A stretch of 64,000 bases of DNA from Helichrysum umbraculigerum (GCA_949592205.1 CATIUR010000013.1:868001-932000); one strand, 5' to 3'. Shown: positions 20,658-32,672, counted from the first letter of the stretch. Notes: generated by a model not told the origin, from the letters alone. Numbers and translations are program-made.

Positions 20658-23449
20658 GCTTTGGTACAATATTACAAATGTAATAAAATACTTATTTAAT
20701 TGAAATGTTTAGCTATTACTACTTCTGAAGTCTGAACTACGCCAATCAATCAATCAATCAGCTTTAAGTGGTGTCCACGGTTCCCGAAATCTGAACCGTG
20801 GTTCACATATATACAACCACGATTATTAATTTGAACCGTGGTTTAGGTGTTAGGCTATTCAATTTTTAAATCATTAATGAAAGTAAATATATTTATTTTC
20901 ATTATATTACTCCGTATATTATAAATACATACACATTCTCAACTCTTTTCATCTAAACCCTAAATATGATAATCAAATTTCCTTTTCGTCGTGATCACAT
21001 TCACAACACAATTAGTAATAACTCTCAGTCGCCACCGCGATTTCCCTGTTTAAATCTCCCGGACAACCGCGATTTCCCTGTTTAATATCTGGGGTCCGGT
21101 TTTATTCAGTCCCACTACTGAATAAGGGTTTTGTACAAGATGTTCGATAACATTTTCCGTATGGTATTTATTCCCATATAGCATATGTAATGCGTTTCCC
21201 CTAGACTGCAACCGATTAAAAGATGTACGTATTCCTTAAACAAGATTGACAAATGATGCATGCACACGTTTATGAAAACTTTATAGATATTGGCAGGAAG
21301 GGGTACTTTTAAAAATTGCTGTGGAGTAGTTTTCATTGTTATCTAAATAGAGGTTATTAAGATGTTGTGTGGATCTTTGTTTTGTGGTCTTAGAATCTAT
21401 TGTACCTTGTTTTTGGTTTTTTTTTGTAATGGTATATATCCGTATATGCCTATATGGTCTGTATACTTAAAAAAAATTGAGGTTAAGATGTTGAAGAAGG
21501 TGAATAGTATAATTTTGGATTTATTGATTGTTGTTACCTTTAGTTAGTAAGAATGTTTCTTACTAACTATTTAATTATATGTAATTAAATTCTATACAAG
21601 TTATATCAACAAAATTATAGATCTTGGGTAAAGGGTTAATTTAATATGATTAAATATTTTATAACGCTTCCGAACATATAATTGTATTAATTGTTAACAA
21701 TGAATAAAATTTTGTAACGTATAATTCACTTAAAAACCCTTCATCTATAATTAACAAAATTTGAGGTTATAATTTCGGATTTATTGATTGTTGTTACCTT
21801 TAATATGTGATAAAACGAAATTATTATTTTATTGTTTTTTCTTATGAGATGATATTTTATTATTTCCACCACCAATTTTGATTGATCCACCATGAATTTG
21901 CATTACAGGATTGTATTGAACAAGTAAATAATGCATGAACGTTATTTTTGTATTCTATTAACTATCAACCTATCAGAATTCAGAGTATAACTCAATTAGA
22001 CAAAAGGTTTGCCTATGGTTCATTTTAAAGGAACTGTGGTCTGTTTGGTTACCAAACTCTTAACGGTTACGATTTTTATTTGTGACAAAAAATAGGAATG
22101 ATAGTAGGGAAGTAGATAACTTAACAGTTAACGATTTTATTTTTGAATTAATTTATTCAATAAAAATGGCCTTATAAATAAAGAGCCCTTACGGCTTCTT
22201 TTATCAAAACCCAACGAAATAGATAAATACTTCTTAACCCTAAATTTGATCATCAAGTTCCCTTATAATAAATTTTTCGGGGTTCCATTCCCTTTATCCA
22301 AAAAAAAAAAGTTCCCTTATAATATGATCATTATAATTATATATTATAACTATATTCCCTCCCATTCTGCCGGTGATACTCCCTGCCAAGTGCCAACCAC
22401 AATTTCTTTGATGGTTGAGTTCTTTTTATTTTTACGCCAAGTGTAAGGATGGATTCAAGTTCCCATATAACAATTTTTCAGGGGTTCAGTCCCCTTTTAT
22501 CCAAAAATAAAGTTCCCTTATAATATGATCATTACAATTATAAATTATAATTATATTCTCTCCCATTCTTCCGGTGATACTCCCTACCAACCGCAATTTC
22601 TTTGTTTAAATATGCTTTTTTGAGCATTAATTTGATGGTTGTGTCCTTTTTTTTACACGCCAAGTTTAAGGATGGATTCTTTCAGTTTTCTTCATTTCGT
22701 CACCTCAAGTGCCTCGGTTATAATTGATTATCTGAAGTGCTTCAAAGGAGTTCAAAGGAGATGGTATATGGTAGTAGAGATGATCTCACACTTTTTCTAT
22801 GATGATGTTGCAAAGTGGTAAGATATTTCCACCTTCATGCAACAAGTTGAAAGGATATTGCTGGAAAATCAAGGAAGATAAATATGAAAGCGAGATAAAG
22901 TTGAAAGGATATTGTTGGAAAATCGTACTTAAGGATACATGTTGAAAACTAGAGTTATAAAATTTATGTTATGGCGAAAATTAAACGAATATGATAATTA
23001 AGTTTTGTATTTAATACGGAGTATGTTGTTATTGACCATTTGGCCGGGATGATAATGATAATTTATTTTTTTAATTTTATCCCTATCACATTAAATGACC
23101 TCTTTAATTTATTTTTCGAATGAAAAGGAAGTAGTAAGGTTCCAGAAGGAAATGAAGGATTACATATAATCTTCTATTATAATTATATTTGAAGTATGAA
23201 GTATGTCCATTTCAAAAACAAACACACGTAGACCATGGTTCTGGTAGAGAATACAAGAGCAGTTTAATACTGTAAGTTGATAGTCCAAATACTCCAATGC
23301 CTGTAAAGCAACTGGGCAAGCATTAATAGTATCGGAATGTGTGTCCACAAAGTCATTAAACTGTTTTAGTCAATAAAGCTGAACTGTTTTGAGACATATC
23401 TTATGGGTATTGATATTTTCAATATTATTTTTTGATAGATCCACCATGC
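20658..23449 (+). repeat. Tandem segmental duplication, copy B, uninterrupted
   Basis: It runs collinear with copy A from gctttggtac to gatagatccaccatgc, with scattered substitutions and small indels, and includes the motif cluster at 20770-20850. At 22990-22994 it shows the unoccupied TATGA target of LTR1. No recognised gene is present apart from the short ORF at 22672. Confidence 0.85.
22672..22821 (+). CDS. Conserved 49-codon ORF or first exon, copy B
   Basis: This is the counterpart of 1999-2148, starting MDSFSFLHFVTSS and ending DDVAKW. It again ends on a splice-donor-like GTAAGA. Unlike copy A it has uninterrupted downstream DNA, so any following exon should lie between 22830 and about 23450. 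I could not identify one. Confidence 0.3.
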   Translation: MDSFSFLHFVTSSASVIIDYLKCFKGVQRRWYMVVEMISHFFYDDVAKW

Positions 23450-23559
23450 CTATGCAGTAAGCAGTTGTACAATATAATTAAATAAATAGTTGTACAATAT
23501 GGTGGTATCAAAAATCATGGTCCCATTTGTCTTACCCATATAACACAAACTTGTATATC

Positions 23560-23599
23560 TCCCACATCGGAAATAATAGAAAATGTGTATTGGTTTATA
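23560..23599 (+). promoter_or_regulatory. USE/TATA pair resembling a plant snRNA promoter
   Basis: TCCCACATCG (23560-23569) followed after 24 nt by TTTATA (23594-23599) copies the arrangement of plant U6-type (Pol III) promoters. The base before the element is C rather than a purine. No U6, U3 or other known snRNA sequence follows. Similar CCCACATCGG boxes also occur in small retroelement LTRs, which is the main alternative. Confidence 0.35.
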
Positions 23600-23667
23600 C
23601 AAGTCTTTTGTTGTTCTTTACTTAAAGATCATTTCCCCGTATCATTATCATTGTATGTTTGGTTTTT

Positions 23668-23744
23668 CCCTTCTCCAAAGGCTGTTTGCTACTCGCGAGT
23701 AAAATGGAGTTATATACTCGTAGCAAACAGCCTAAAGAGAAGGG
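23668..23744 (+). other. Strong 77-nt hairpin
   Basis: The arms are CCCTTCTC-CAA-AGGCTGTTTGCTAC and GTAGCAAACAGCCT-AAA-GAGAAGGG. They pair over 22 bp with one symmetric 3x3 internal loop, and the apical region is 27 nt. The shape fits a miRNA-type precursor or a tiny foldback transposon. A T5 run directly before it (23663-23667) would tend to end Pol III transcription from the upstream promoter. Confidence 0.5.
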
Positions 23745-23996
23745 AGTTACCGTATCTATGTGGATAAAGGTATTTAAGAATGATCTTTTTGTAGTGGATA
23801 TGATGTTGATTACAGTGTTGTATTTTTATGTGGTTGTTTCTTTTTTGTTTAGTATCTTTTCTTTCTATATATACAAAGAAAACCATATGATCTTTTAAGA
23901 AATGTTTCGTTTTAAATTAAAACTTAAAAGATAAATGTTTACATCACATTATATATTTATAAAGATACATAAATATATGATTAAATGATAGCTATG

Positions 23997-25108
23997 TGTA
24001 ACACCCTGTTTCTGGGTCTGGAAATAATCGAATATTTTAATAACGGGAAAACGGTCAAATGATTAATTGTGATATGCAATATATTTATGTATGGATTATA
24101 CTTTTTGTGTAAGCTCGTGTTTTATTGCTATGTATAAATGTACTATATTTATATGTGAAGGGAAATATTATTATTAGACCTATATGGAATTAGAAATGTA
24201 CAATATAAGATGCATGAAGTACAAAGTTATATTGCATTTAGGTAACATGCTTGTTAAGAAAGTTGTTAGTGCATTTTGCTTGGCCACTTTAAGTCCACGT
24301 GAGTTTTCCATCTTATGACATATATGAAACTTAAATAAAATTTAGTATTGACTAAGCTTAATCAATTGACACATATCAAGTCTAGTGGAAAGTGTTGGCA
24401 GCAATACAAGAGAGGTGGCACATCTAAGAGTAGCCTAGACTAATGATAAATCAAGCTAATGCTTATTATAGATGAGAACTTTTATCTTATTTCATAGTTT
24501 TGTCGCTACAATTCTCAGAGATAAAAATAGATAACATTAATAATCTAAATTTGTGAAAAGTATGAAAAGGCACACGTATAGATTTACTATTGTGCTTCTT
24601 TGTGGAGATTCAAGATAATACACATATTAGAGTTTCATGGTTATTGATATTTAAGAGTTAAAAGGAAGAAGTATATGAAATGAGTACAAGTAGAGAAAGC
24701 TAGATTTACAAGTATGTGAAGCATGTATGGATCCAAGTATTAGCTAACTTAAAGGATTGCTCTTAAGTTTCTTGATTCGATTTCATCATCCTCATATTGA
24801 TTGTAAGTATTCCTTGTTTTACTATATTTAAGTTATATGAGTTTGACTTTGATTTTTGGTAGAAACTATATTGATTTTGATTTGATATGGAATTGAAACT
24901 TGAATAATTGGAACTTGACGATAGTGATGTTATATGATGTTAATAACTCAAAATTTTTAAATGATATTCAAGATTGATTAGTGATTAATTATATGGGTTA
25001 AATGCATTGAAAATGGTTATTTGTAAACCAGTCGAAAGAACGTATATAAATTGTGTATTATTATTATTTTGATGTTTTGTATTTGTTGGATAGTCATGTA
25101 GATTATTG

Positions 25109-25158
<50 letters not shown>

Positions 25159-26147
25159 TATATTGTGGATATAATATGAGACTTGATAATAGAGTTATTA
25201 ATGATTCAGTTAAGTAAGTTATAAACCATATTATAATATGATGTGTTATATTCGAGTTATTTTATACGGATATTAAGACAAGTACTGACTTGTATTATTG
25301 TGATGTAATTCCAGATAAGCAGAAAGGGACTCAGTAACATTAGACCAATGAGTTTGGTGATCAGACAATATTTGGTGAGTGGTTACTGTAATCCTCGGTT
25401 CAACCCAGTTGTAACGGGTTCGGTTACAACGGGTAAACCATGATAGTTTTGGATATATTATGTTATTGTTGTTTGGTTTAAATTGTGCTATTGGTTAGTT
25501 GATTTGTAGTTGCTGATTGTTATTAGTTGTTGATTATTGGTTGCTTGGTTGGTTGACTATGTGTTGATTCAGAGGTCAACGTTGGTTGGTTGGGCTTGTG
25601 TATTACTGTGTAACTGTCTGGGTCTTCCGATACACAGAGTTGAGGATGTACTCATGTCAGTGAAGGTAGTACTCAAGCTATCGGTAGGTTTCTGTGATGA
25701 TATACCAGGAACCTCTGATCCTCTTGACGTTATGTGCTTATGTGTTTTACTTGTTGCAGTTTATTAGTTGTAAAACTTGTTGCTTGTGAGTTGAACCATC
25801 GGTTATGGTTCCATTCACTTAGCATGAGCTAATCCCTCGTTGTTATATGTTTTTGCAGATTTTGGTTAGTAGATGTTCGTGTTATAGATGATGACGGGGT
25901 GTTTGACTAAACTGGCGCAAACTCTGACTTTTGTTAATATGATGTTTTGGAAAGCTTATATATCACCCGTTTTACGTTAGTTAATATGGTTTGTAAATAT
26001 AAGTTGGTAAAAGTTATCTTTTGTTACATGTTGTAAATATTAAAAGATTAGCTATGGTTAGTAATTAACGGATTTAAATATTTTGGGACCAACGCTTTTG
26101 ATGTATAATATAAAGTATGTTTGTATGTAAGATTTCGGGGTCTTTCA
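23997..26147 (+). mobile_element. Solo LTR, 2151 bp, TSD CTATG
   Basis: It begins TGTAACACCC, ends CGGGGTCTTTCA, and is flanked by CTATG at 23992-23996 and 26148-26152. No internal domain is present. It includes an AT microsatellite (about 25108-25157) and a ggttcaaccc..gtaacgggttcggttacaacggg repeat near 25395-25440. It is probably a Ty3/gypsy LTR, of a family different from LTR1 judging by its end. Confidence 0.85.
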
Positions 26148-27174
26148 CTATGCAAGATATATTATTATTTAAAATGTTACAAATCACAACCTATTGAATA
26201 TTACATATATGAAAATACATACTATTTAAATACGGAGTATTATGACAAAAGGCCAAAACGCTCTTTATTAAATTTTTATTAGTTTTTACATGATCAACAC
26301 AAAAAGAAGTAAAAATATAATTAGATATGAAATTGTTAATAAAAATTAACGTTATTATTATTTTTTTTGTAGGATATTAAATTACGTGGGCCGTGCATTT
26401 GCACGACATTATCTTTCCTAGCTAGTGTCGATGATAAATGTTACAGTAGTAGATATGATGTTGATAATTTAATGGCAAATGTTAATGAAAAAAAAATCAA
26501 TGATCTATATATGGATGGAAAATGTTATTGTATTTGTTAAGGGGCAATTTTTGTATACTAGCAGATACCCGCGCAAAGCATAAGGGTACTTATTCCGTTT
26601 AATATCATTATATAAGTATTACTCTATAAATAAATTAAATTTCATTATATGTTGTCCAAATTTTTTAGTTTTTAAAATTAATTGTGTACGAATAATTGCA
26701 TTCTCTTATTCACAATTCATTTTATTTATGAGTTTGGGTTATTTCCAAATGTACACTTATTTATTTATGGAAATTATTTATTAATATTGTAAATTGTTTC
26801 TAAAATTAGCTAGGGGTAGTTTAGTCTATTTTATTGAATACAGGGTATTCAAGTAATTTCCGTTCTTTAAATATTAAGGCACTAAAGAAAAGTACTAAAC
26901 CTTTTATAAGGGTGTAAGATAAGATTAATTTTTTAAAGAAATGTAAGATTCAAAACTCCAATGGCTGCAAGGCAGCAACTGTGCATACTCCAATCGAGAA
27001 GCCTACACACACGGCAGCAACTGTGCATACTCCAATGCCATCGGAATGTGTGTCCATTAAGTCATTAAATTGTTTTAGTCAATAAAGCTGAAGATTCTTA
27101 TGAGTCGCTTCGAGAAACGAATCCTTTTAATTTTAAAGTAAATAATATTTAGTACTGTATTAAAAATAAAAAAC
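26148..27174. other. Repeat remnants, no gene
   Basis: About 26555-26935 is a non-autonomous repeat that opens with tactagcagataCCCGCGC and closes with ttttataagggtgtaagat; a relative lies at 27993-28490. A fragment of the duplication unit's right part follows at 26985-27095. Nothing coding is seen. Confidence 0.5.
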
Positions 27175-27208
27175 AACCATGGTTCACTAATATAGAACCA
27201 CGGTGTAT
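27175..27208. repeat. ACCACGGTT motif pair, copy 3
   Basis: ACCATGGTTCACTAATATAGAACCACGGT is a degenerate version of the palindrome seen at 31130. Confidence 0.4.
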
Positions 27209-27786
27209 AACGTACACTCGCACCTTAAAATTACATTACAAATTAAAACTGTTAGTAGTACAATATACCTTATAATTACATTCTAATAAATATAGCTAGC
27301 TTGTATTTGTAATCACGTACTCTTAATCTCTTTTGAATCCTGGTTCCAATGACGGCGATTATCGCTTAATTTCTTTTGAATCCCGGTTCCAATGACGATG
27401 ATCTTAATAGTGATCTGAGTGCACCTCGACATTGACAACAAAACAGGATTCAAACAAATGTTATCTTTGTAATCAAAGTTTACAAAGGTCAAGACCTACT
27501 GGATTGTCCAATACTTGCAAGATTGTCACATATGTGCTCGATTGGCCAATCAAGGAAATAATTTATTCCATCATCGAGACGGGATTCGTCCATGATTGAC
27601 GAAAGATATATACAAGGAAATCGTGGTCGTGAAGGAATATTGTTCTGAATAAGATCACAAAAACGTGACTGAAACGGGAACTGCTTCATATTGTTGTTTG
27701 GACTTTGGATGCTATTGTTAATTTAAGAGACTAATTGACCGGAAGTTTGTATGCAAATGGGAACACCCAAGCTAATGTATATTTAT

Positions 27787-27917
27787 GGGAGGTGATAGAT
27801 ACAAAAAAAAATTGATTCAAACACAATATGGTACAATAATTATAGCACAGAGTACAAGTATAACATAATACAGTTTTGTTGTATAAAACAATTTATTTGT
27901 TGTATATATCAACTCCC
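27787..27917. mobile_element. MULE-type MITE, copy 1
   Basis: It is 131 bp, with terminal inverted repeats GGGAGGTGATAGATACAA and TTGTTGTATATATCAACTCCC. The exact 9-bp target duplication is TATATTTAT (27778-27786 and 27918-27926). A second partial left end follows at 27933-27970. The 9-bp duplication points to Mutator-like mobilisation. Confidence 0.85.
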
Positions 27918-27992
27918 TATATTTATATATTTAAGGAGGTGATAGATACAACAAAAAAATTGATTCAAACATTTATAATAATACTAGAACTC

Positions 27993-28490
27993 TGCCACTC
28001 TTCCCGCGCATAGCGGCGGGTTGAATAGTCAATATTCGAGTCAAATATTTTATTGTTTTCACTACTCATAGATTTTGTATATGAGAATTCTAGTTTTAGT
28101 GATAATAAAACATGTTTTATTACTTAATTATTGATTGATAATGTTGAAAAAGATAACAATATAATAATTACACCAAGCTAAAAGAAATCTAGATTGTTAA
28201 AAGTAGAGTTTTATTTTAAATCAAATGATAGCATAAAAATTGACAACCAAATTCAATTGATTATGCTTTTTTAGAAAAGAATACATTCCAAATATAGAAT
28301 TCATTTGACTTTCCATAAATCTTTTAGAGAAAATAAATACTCTTTAATCTTAATTAGATAAGGGTATTTTAGTCTCTTTGATTGTTAGTAGGGGTATTAT
28401 GGTAACTTCCCTTCTTTAAACCACTAAGCTAATGAAGAAAATACGTAAATGCTTTATAAGGTGTAGAGATAGAGATAGAGATTAAGGATC
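27993..28490. mobile_element. CCCGCGC-headed non-autonomous repeat
   Basis: It starts atactag..ttCCCGCGCatagcggcggg and ends tttataaggtgtagagatagagatagag. It shares internal blocks (gggtatt..agt, cttccCttctttaaa, aagaaaa-tac) with 26555-26935. Class uncertain; the simple-repeat tail is notable. Confidence 0.4.
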
Positions 28491-28694
28491 GAATTAAATG
28501 CCAACTTCAAAGTTCAAACTACTAGTCACTTCTCATATTAAATGTATTTGAATGTTTCGAAATTATCTTTGACCGTTTCCAAACAAGTAATTTATGAATG
28601 TTAATAAATACATCGAAAATATCGAAAAGGTTAAAATGGCATCAAATAAATTTATAATATCAAAAACGATAAAAATAAAATTAAAAGTAGATGA

Positions 28695-28738
28695 ACCACG
28701 GTTCTAACAAGAAACCGTGGTAACTTTCATAATCAACC
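28695..28738. repeat. ACCACGGTT/AACCGTGGT motif cluster, copy 4
   Basis: AACCACGGTTCTAACAAG is followed by AACCGTGG and then AACCACGGTTT, all within 45 bp. Confidence 0.6.
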
Positions 28739-29481
28739 ACGGTTTGTCATCAACTGCATGTTTATATGCATGTGAAAAATGTTAAATTAAAGCCGAATTA
28801 TAGAGTTGTACTACCAATTATTTTAAAAAATGTTAATCAGACACCACTAATAATCATGCTTTAAAATGTTGTATAGTACAACAGAATAATGCATGTTACT
28901 GGTATATGACTAAAATGTTGTTACTAATTAATTACTCGATGTAGTGAATAGATACCATTTAATGAATGAATATAATTCCAATATCAAACAACTATATAAT
29001 GATAGTTCATCCTTTTCATCTTCATTAGTTCCATTATCATTCTCATCTTCAAGTTATTACAAAGCAAAAGGCGATGTTTGAGTCCCAGTTGAGATATAAC
29101 AAAACCTTGTATAAGAACAATAAATCTCGTTACAGTTTCTGCAGAAATCCCATACCGAAACTGTTTTGGACGAGATCTTTCTTTTTCACGCATGGATAGA
29201 TGTTTTAACCAATAGTAAGGAATTCTACATTTGTTCACTTGCGGATACATCGTCGACGTGACTGTAAAAGGTGATTGTAACAGGCTTCGCGGCTACGGTC
29301 ACCAGAATATTTAAACAGGGAAATCGCAGTCATGAAAGAAAATATTATATTGTAACTTATCATGTGAAAAAAGACGATTGCGGAAATGGAAATGGAAGAT
29401 CATATTGGGAAACTTGATGATCATATTGTTACTTATTAAATAGGATTTATATAGTACGAAAAAGAGAGCTTATGTGTGAAC

Positions 29482-29483
<2 letters not shown>

Positions 29484-29546
<63 letters not shown>
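29484..29546. repeat. (AT)n microsatellite
   Basis: About 60 bp of alternating TA. Similar runs lie at about 30395-30414 and 30470-30529. Confidence 0.9.
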
Positions 29547-29549
<3 letters not shown>

Positions 29550-29797
29550 TTACTTATAATATAATGAGGATAGTAAAAGAGTGTTTACTAGAAAACTAAC
29601 GAACCATGTTGGGTTGGTAGAAACGTGGTCTTTTTTGTGTTTGTATATAAATTAATTTTTTTCACAAAAAAGTTCCCCGGTTGTTCAACAAAGTTGTTAA
29701 CTTGTTATCCACATAATTTTTGAAAAGATGGTCATGTGTTCGAATCAACTTTTTTGAACAATCGTTATTTTTATATCAAAATATTATTTTGGATAGG

Positions 29798-29834
29798 TTA
29801 TAACACGGTTTGCCACAAGAGAACTGTGGTTGAT
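29798..29834. repeat. ACACGGTTT/ACTGTGGTT motif pair, copy 5
   Basis: The decayed pair ACACGGTTTGCCACAAG and GAACTGTGGTTGATACAT has the same right flank (gttgatacatttg) as the pair at 31130. Confidence 0.5.
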
Positions 29835-30466
29835 ACATTTGACCCATTTTAGATTTGTAATTTAATTGGTAGTGTGCAGTAAATGGTGAGCATGAGAACC
29901 GTGTATATAACTTGGTCCTATACTCTAGGCCACAATAGATAAAGTGAATTCAATGAATTTTTTAACTAGTTTGCTGGCCTTGGGATGATAAATAATTTTT
30001 AATATTTAATTTTTTGTTTGGGAAATGATATATCATACTCCGTATAATGTTCAAGTATCATACTGTTTTGCAACAAAATAAAAACTCTCATGTATTTGTA
30101 TACGGAGTATATGCTAGCATATTACCCGCACAATGTTATTTTTGAACATTTCATGTTTCATGTTTCATATTTTAATTGCTTAAGATTAACATGACAAATA
30201 TTTTGCAAATACATCTTTTATACATTTTAGAGCCATTAACAATTTAACATCATTTGAAGATAAAAAAAAAACGATAAATAATTGGAATTGAGTGATTCCT
30301 CCATCTTCTCGCAATTCTTTTACATGTTGATTCCTTTCCGCAATTGATTCACGTAGAGTACTCTTCATACTAATTAAGATTAATTCAGTAATATATATAT
30401 ATATATATATATATTCATGCTAATGGAATGTCAGTGACACAAGTAGTAAATTTGCTTCATTTGAAC

Positions 30467-30531
<65 letters not shown>

Positions 30532-31127
30532 TGTTAATGATGCACTTCATACACGAGCAGACTTCAATCACAGGACAGTCATGCGCTGTCTTTTTACCGT
30601 TCACATAAATACCACTTCACTTTAAGAAAACAAGACATCTCTTTTGGGGATGAGATGTTGAGGTTGTAATTAGCCATTTGTAGTTGCTCTCTATCACAAT
30701 AGTAGGACTGTCTCTCGATGTCCAATATTATGATTGTGGGCAAACGAAGCCGGGAGCACGTCAACGTGACTGTATAAAACTACACATGGTAAAAGATTTA
30801 AACACAGAAATCGCAGTCGCAAAAGAGTATTGTAAGTATTATTGTGAAAAAAGATGATCAAGAAAACAGACTTTGATGATCATATGGGGGAACTTGTTGA
30901 TCATCTTGTTACTTGGGGTTTGGATAAAATAAAATGAAGCTTATGTGTACGTATTTATAATAGAAAGAGAATACGTACCATTAATGAATAATTGAATTCC
31001 AACACCAAACAACAATTATACATATACCTAACCATATCTAATGCATGTTACGTTTTACCATAAATAATTAAATACACCACAGAACGAAATAAATATACAG
31101 ATATCTAATGAATGTGTAGACCACGGT

Positions 31128-31164
31128 TCACTATAGAGAACCGTGGTTGATACATTTGTTCTAT
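31128..31164. repeat. ACCACGGTT/AACCGTGGT palindrome, copy 6
   Basis: ACCACGGTTC-ACTATAGA-GAACCGTGGT is a perfect 10-bp inverted repeat with an 8-nt loop, about 175 bp upstream of a TATA-like box. Confidence 0.65.
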
Positions 31165-32029
31165 GTACCAATTAGAAATTAAAAATCTTTGCCCCTTTGG
31201 TGCGGATACTCTAACGTATGGCAGTTATGGTAATTCTTATAAAAACATTTAATCGATCTTCTTCCACTTTATTCACTTAAATGTAATTGTTTTTTGGAAA
31301 AGGCAGACTAAAAATTAATTACCATTTAAAATACAACGGAAACACACAGTACAATGATATACAATCGAACCAAAAAATCATCAAACATATTTTTCACGAG
31401 CAAAGTGAAGTGTGCTAGCATAGTAGCATCACTGGAGTCTGTTGAAGATATATCTTACTATTCGTATGAGTTCATAACGATTAGATTGTACTACATGTTT
31501 GGAACTTGAAGGGATCGTAAGATATTTAGACGATTAACAGCCGATCTTGTGCTAAAATCATAACCGTCATCATACCGAGAAAAATGCGCATTGATAGCTT
31601 TCAACCTCTTCATAGTAAATCGCTCTGGATCCATCTCCGCATTTCTTTTTCTTCCTTTGATGTATCATATGTGCAAAGGCCTTCTAGTTCACAATCTTAC
31701 CAATGAGGTTTTTAAACATAAACCAGAAAGGTATGAAACAACTTTGGAAGGATTTAAACAGGGAAATCGTGGTTGACAAGAGAGTGTAGATACTTTTATG
31801 TCTAAATGACAAAAATAGAACTGCATTATATTTTTCCATTTTTGATAATGGGGACAGAACATAACTAGTATTTGGGATCTCAGTTTTTGGACATTGGATG
31901 TTAATTTGAATGCAAAAGTGACCATATGTGCATGTGTATATTTATAGCAAATTAATTAGTTTGTTGTCCTAGGGATGATAAATAGATTTTTTAATTTGAT
32001 TTTTGTTTTGGAAATGAAATATCATATAA

Positions 32030-32161
32030 GGGAGTTGATAAATACAACACACAAATTTATTCCTACACCAAAGTTGTGCTATTATATACTTGTACTGTTT
32101 GCTTTAACTGTTATACACTGTGTTGTATTAATCAATTTGGGTGTTGTATTTATCACTTCCC
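32030..32161. mobile_element. MULE-type MITE, copy 2
   Basis: It is 132 bp, with ends GGGAGTTGATAAATACAACA and TGTTGTATTTATCACTTCCC. The direct repeat ATATAAGGGAGTTGATAA lies at its left edge and directly after its right edge, so the target duplication is hard to define. A related empty site is visible at about 30022-30060. Confidence 0.75.
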
Positions 32162-32365
32162 ATATAAGGGAGTTGATAATGTTCAACTATCATACTATGT
32201 TGCAACAAAATAAAAACTCTCATGTATTTTTATATGGGTCTAAAATTAATTCAATACAGTCCGTATTCATGTAAACAACTTACATCTCAGCCCACGGCCC
32301 ACAGGTGCTTACATACGATCACAGTACAATTTGGTAATGAATTTGTTTACTATATAACATTTTCG

Positions 32366-32672
32366 AAAGGACCACGGTTTGTTATATAAAGTCCGTACTT
32401 GGATTCAGTTGCATACGGTTTATATTTAGGAACCGTGGACCGCCATAGAAGATGGACCACCCCCTCATCAAATGTAACCGTGGTTTGTGTTTACAAAGAA
32501 ATGGACCACGGCTATCAAAGATAAATCCGTGTTCCGCCAAATCTTTGAATCGTGGACAATGGAAAGGAAAGTGAAAAAGCGCAAAGTTTTGTAAATGGAT
32601 CACGGGTTTTACGTGATTTTCACCATTTTCGTAGTCTATTAGGGGTGGTCTATACTAGTTTGTGTAGTAGTG
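32366..32672 (-). mobile_element. CACTA transposon terminus with subterminal repeats
   Basis: Read on the minus strand the end is CACTACTACACAAACTAG (32672-32655), followed inward by at least six copies of ACCACGGTT/ACCGTGG-type motifs within 300 bp. This is the architecture of plant CACTA (En/Spm) ends. The flanking TTA at 32673 is the candidate 3-bp target duplication. No matching opposite end was found in the window, so it may be truncated or lie outside. Confidence 0.6.

Larger units (their letters stand above)
27171..32365 (-). repeat. Cluster of decayed copies of a short gene-like unit
   Basis: At least four minus-strand copies share this order: an ACCACGGTT/AACCGTGGT pair, a TATA-like box, an ATG, then a shared CGATTTCCCTGTTTAAAT-type stretch. 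TATA-like boxes lie near 31945, 30955, 29450 and 27785. The opened peptides often begin MIIKFP or MINKFP and several carry PRFPC (ORFs 31689-31925 and 27489-27689; shorter ones near 29437 and 30888). Two more copies sit in the plus-strand duplication (ATG at 309, and about 20966). Stops and frames differ between copies, so they look like pseudogenes or noncoding units. I do not recognise the parent. Confidence 0.45.

Noticed and set aside
23594..23790. A U6 or U3 snRNA gene
   Set aside because: Only promoter-like signals are present; none of the conserved U6 or U3 sequence follows.
30428..30625. ORF with a long YIYIYI stretch
   Set aside because: It is a translated AT microsatellite.
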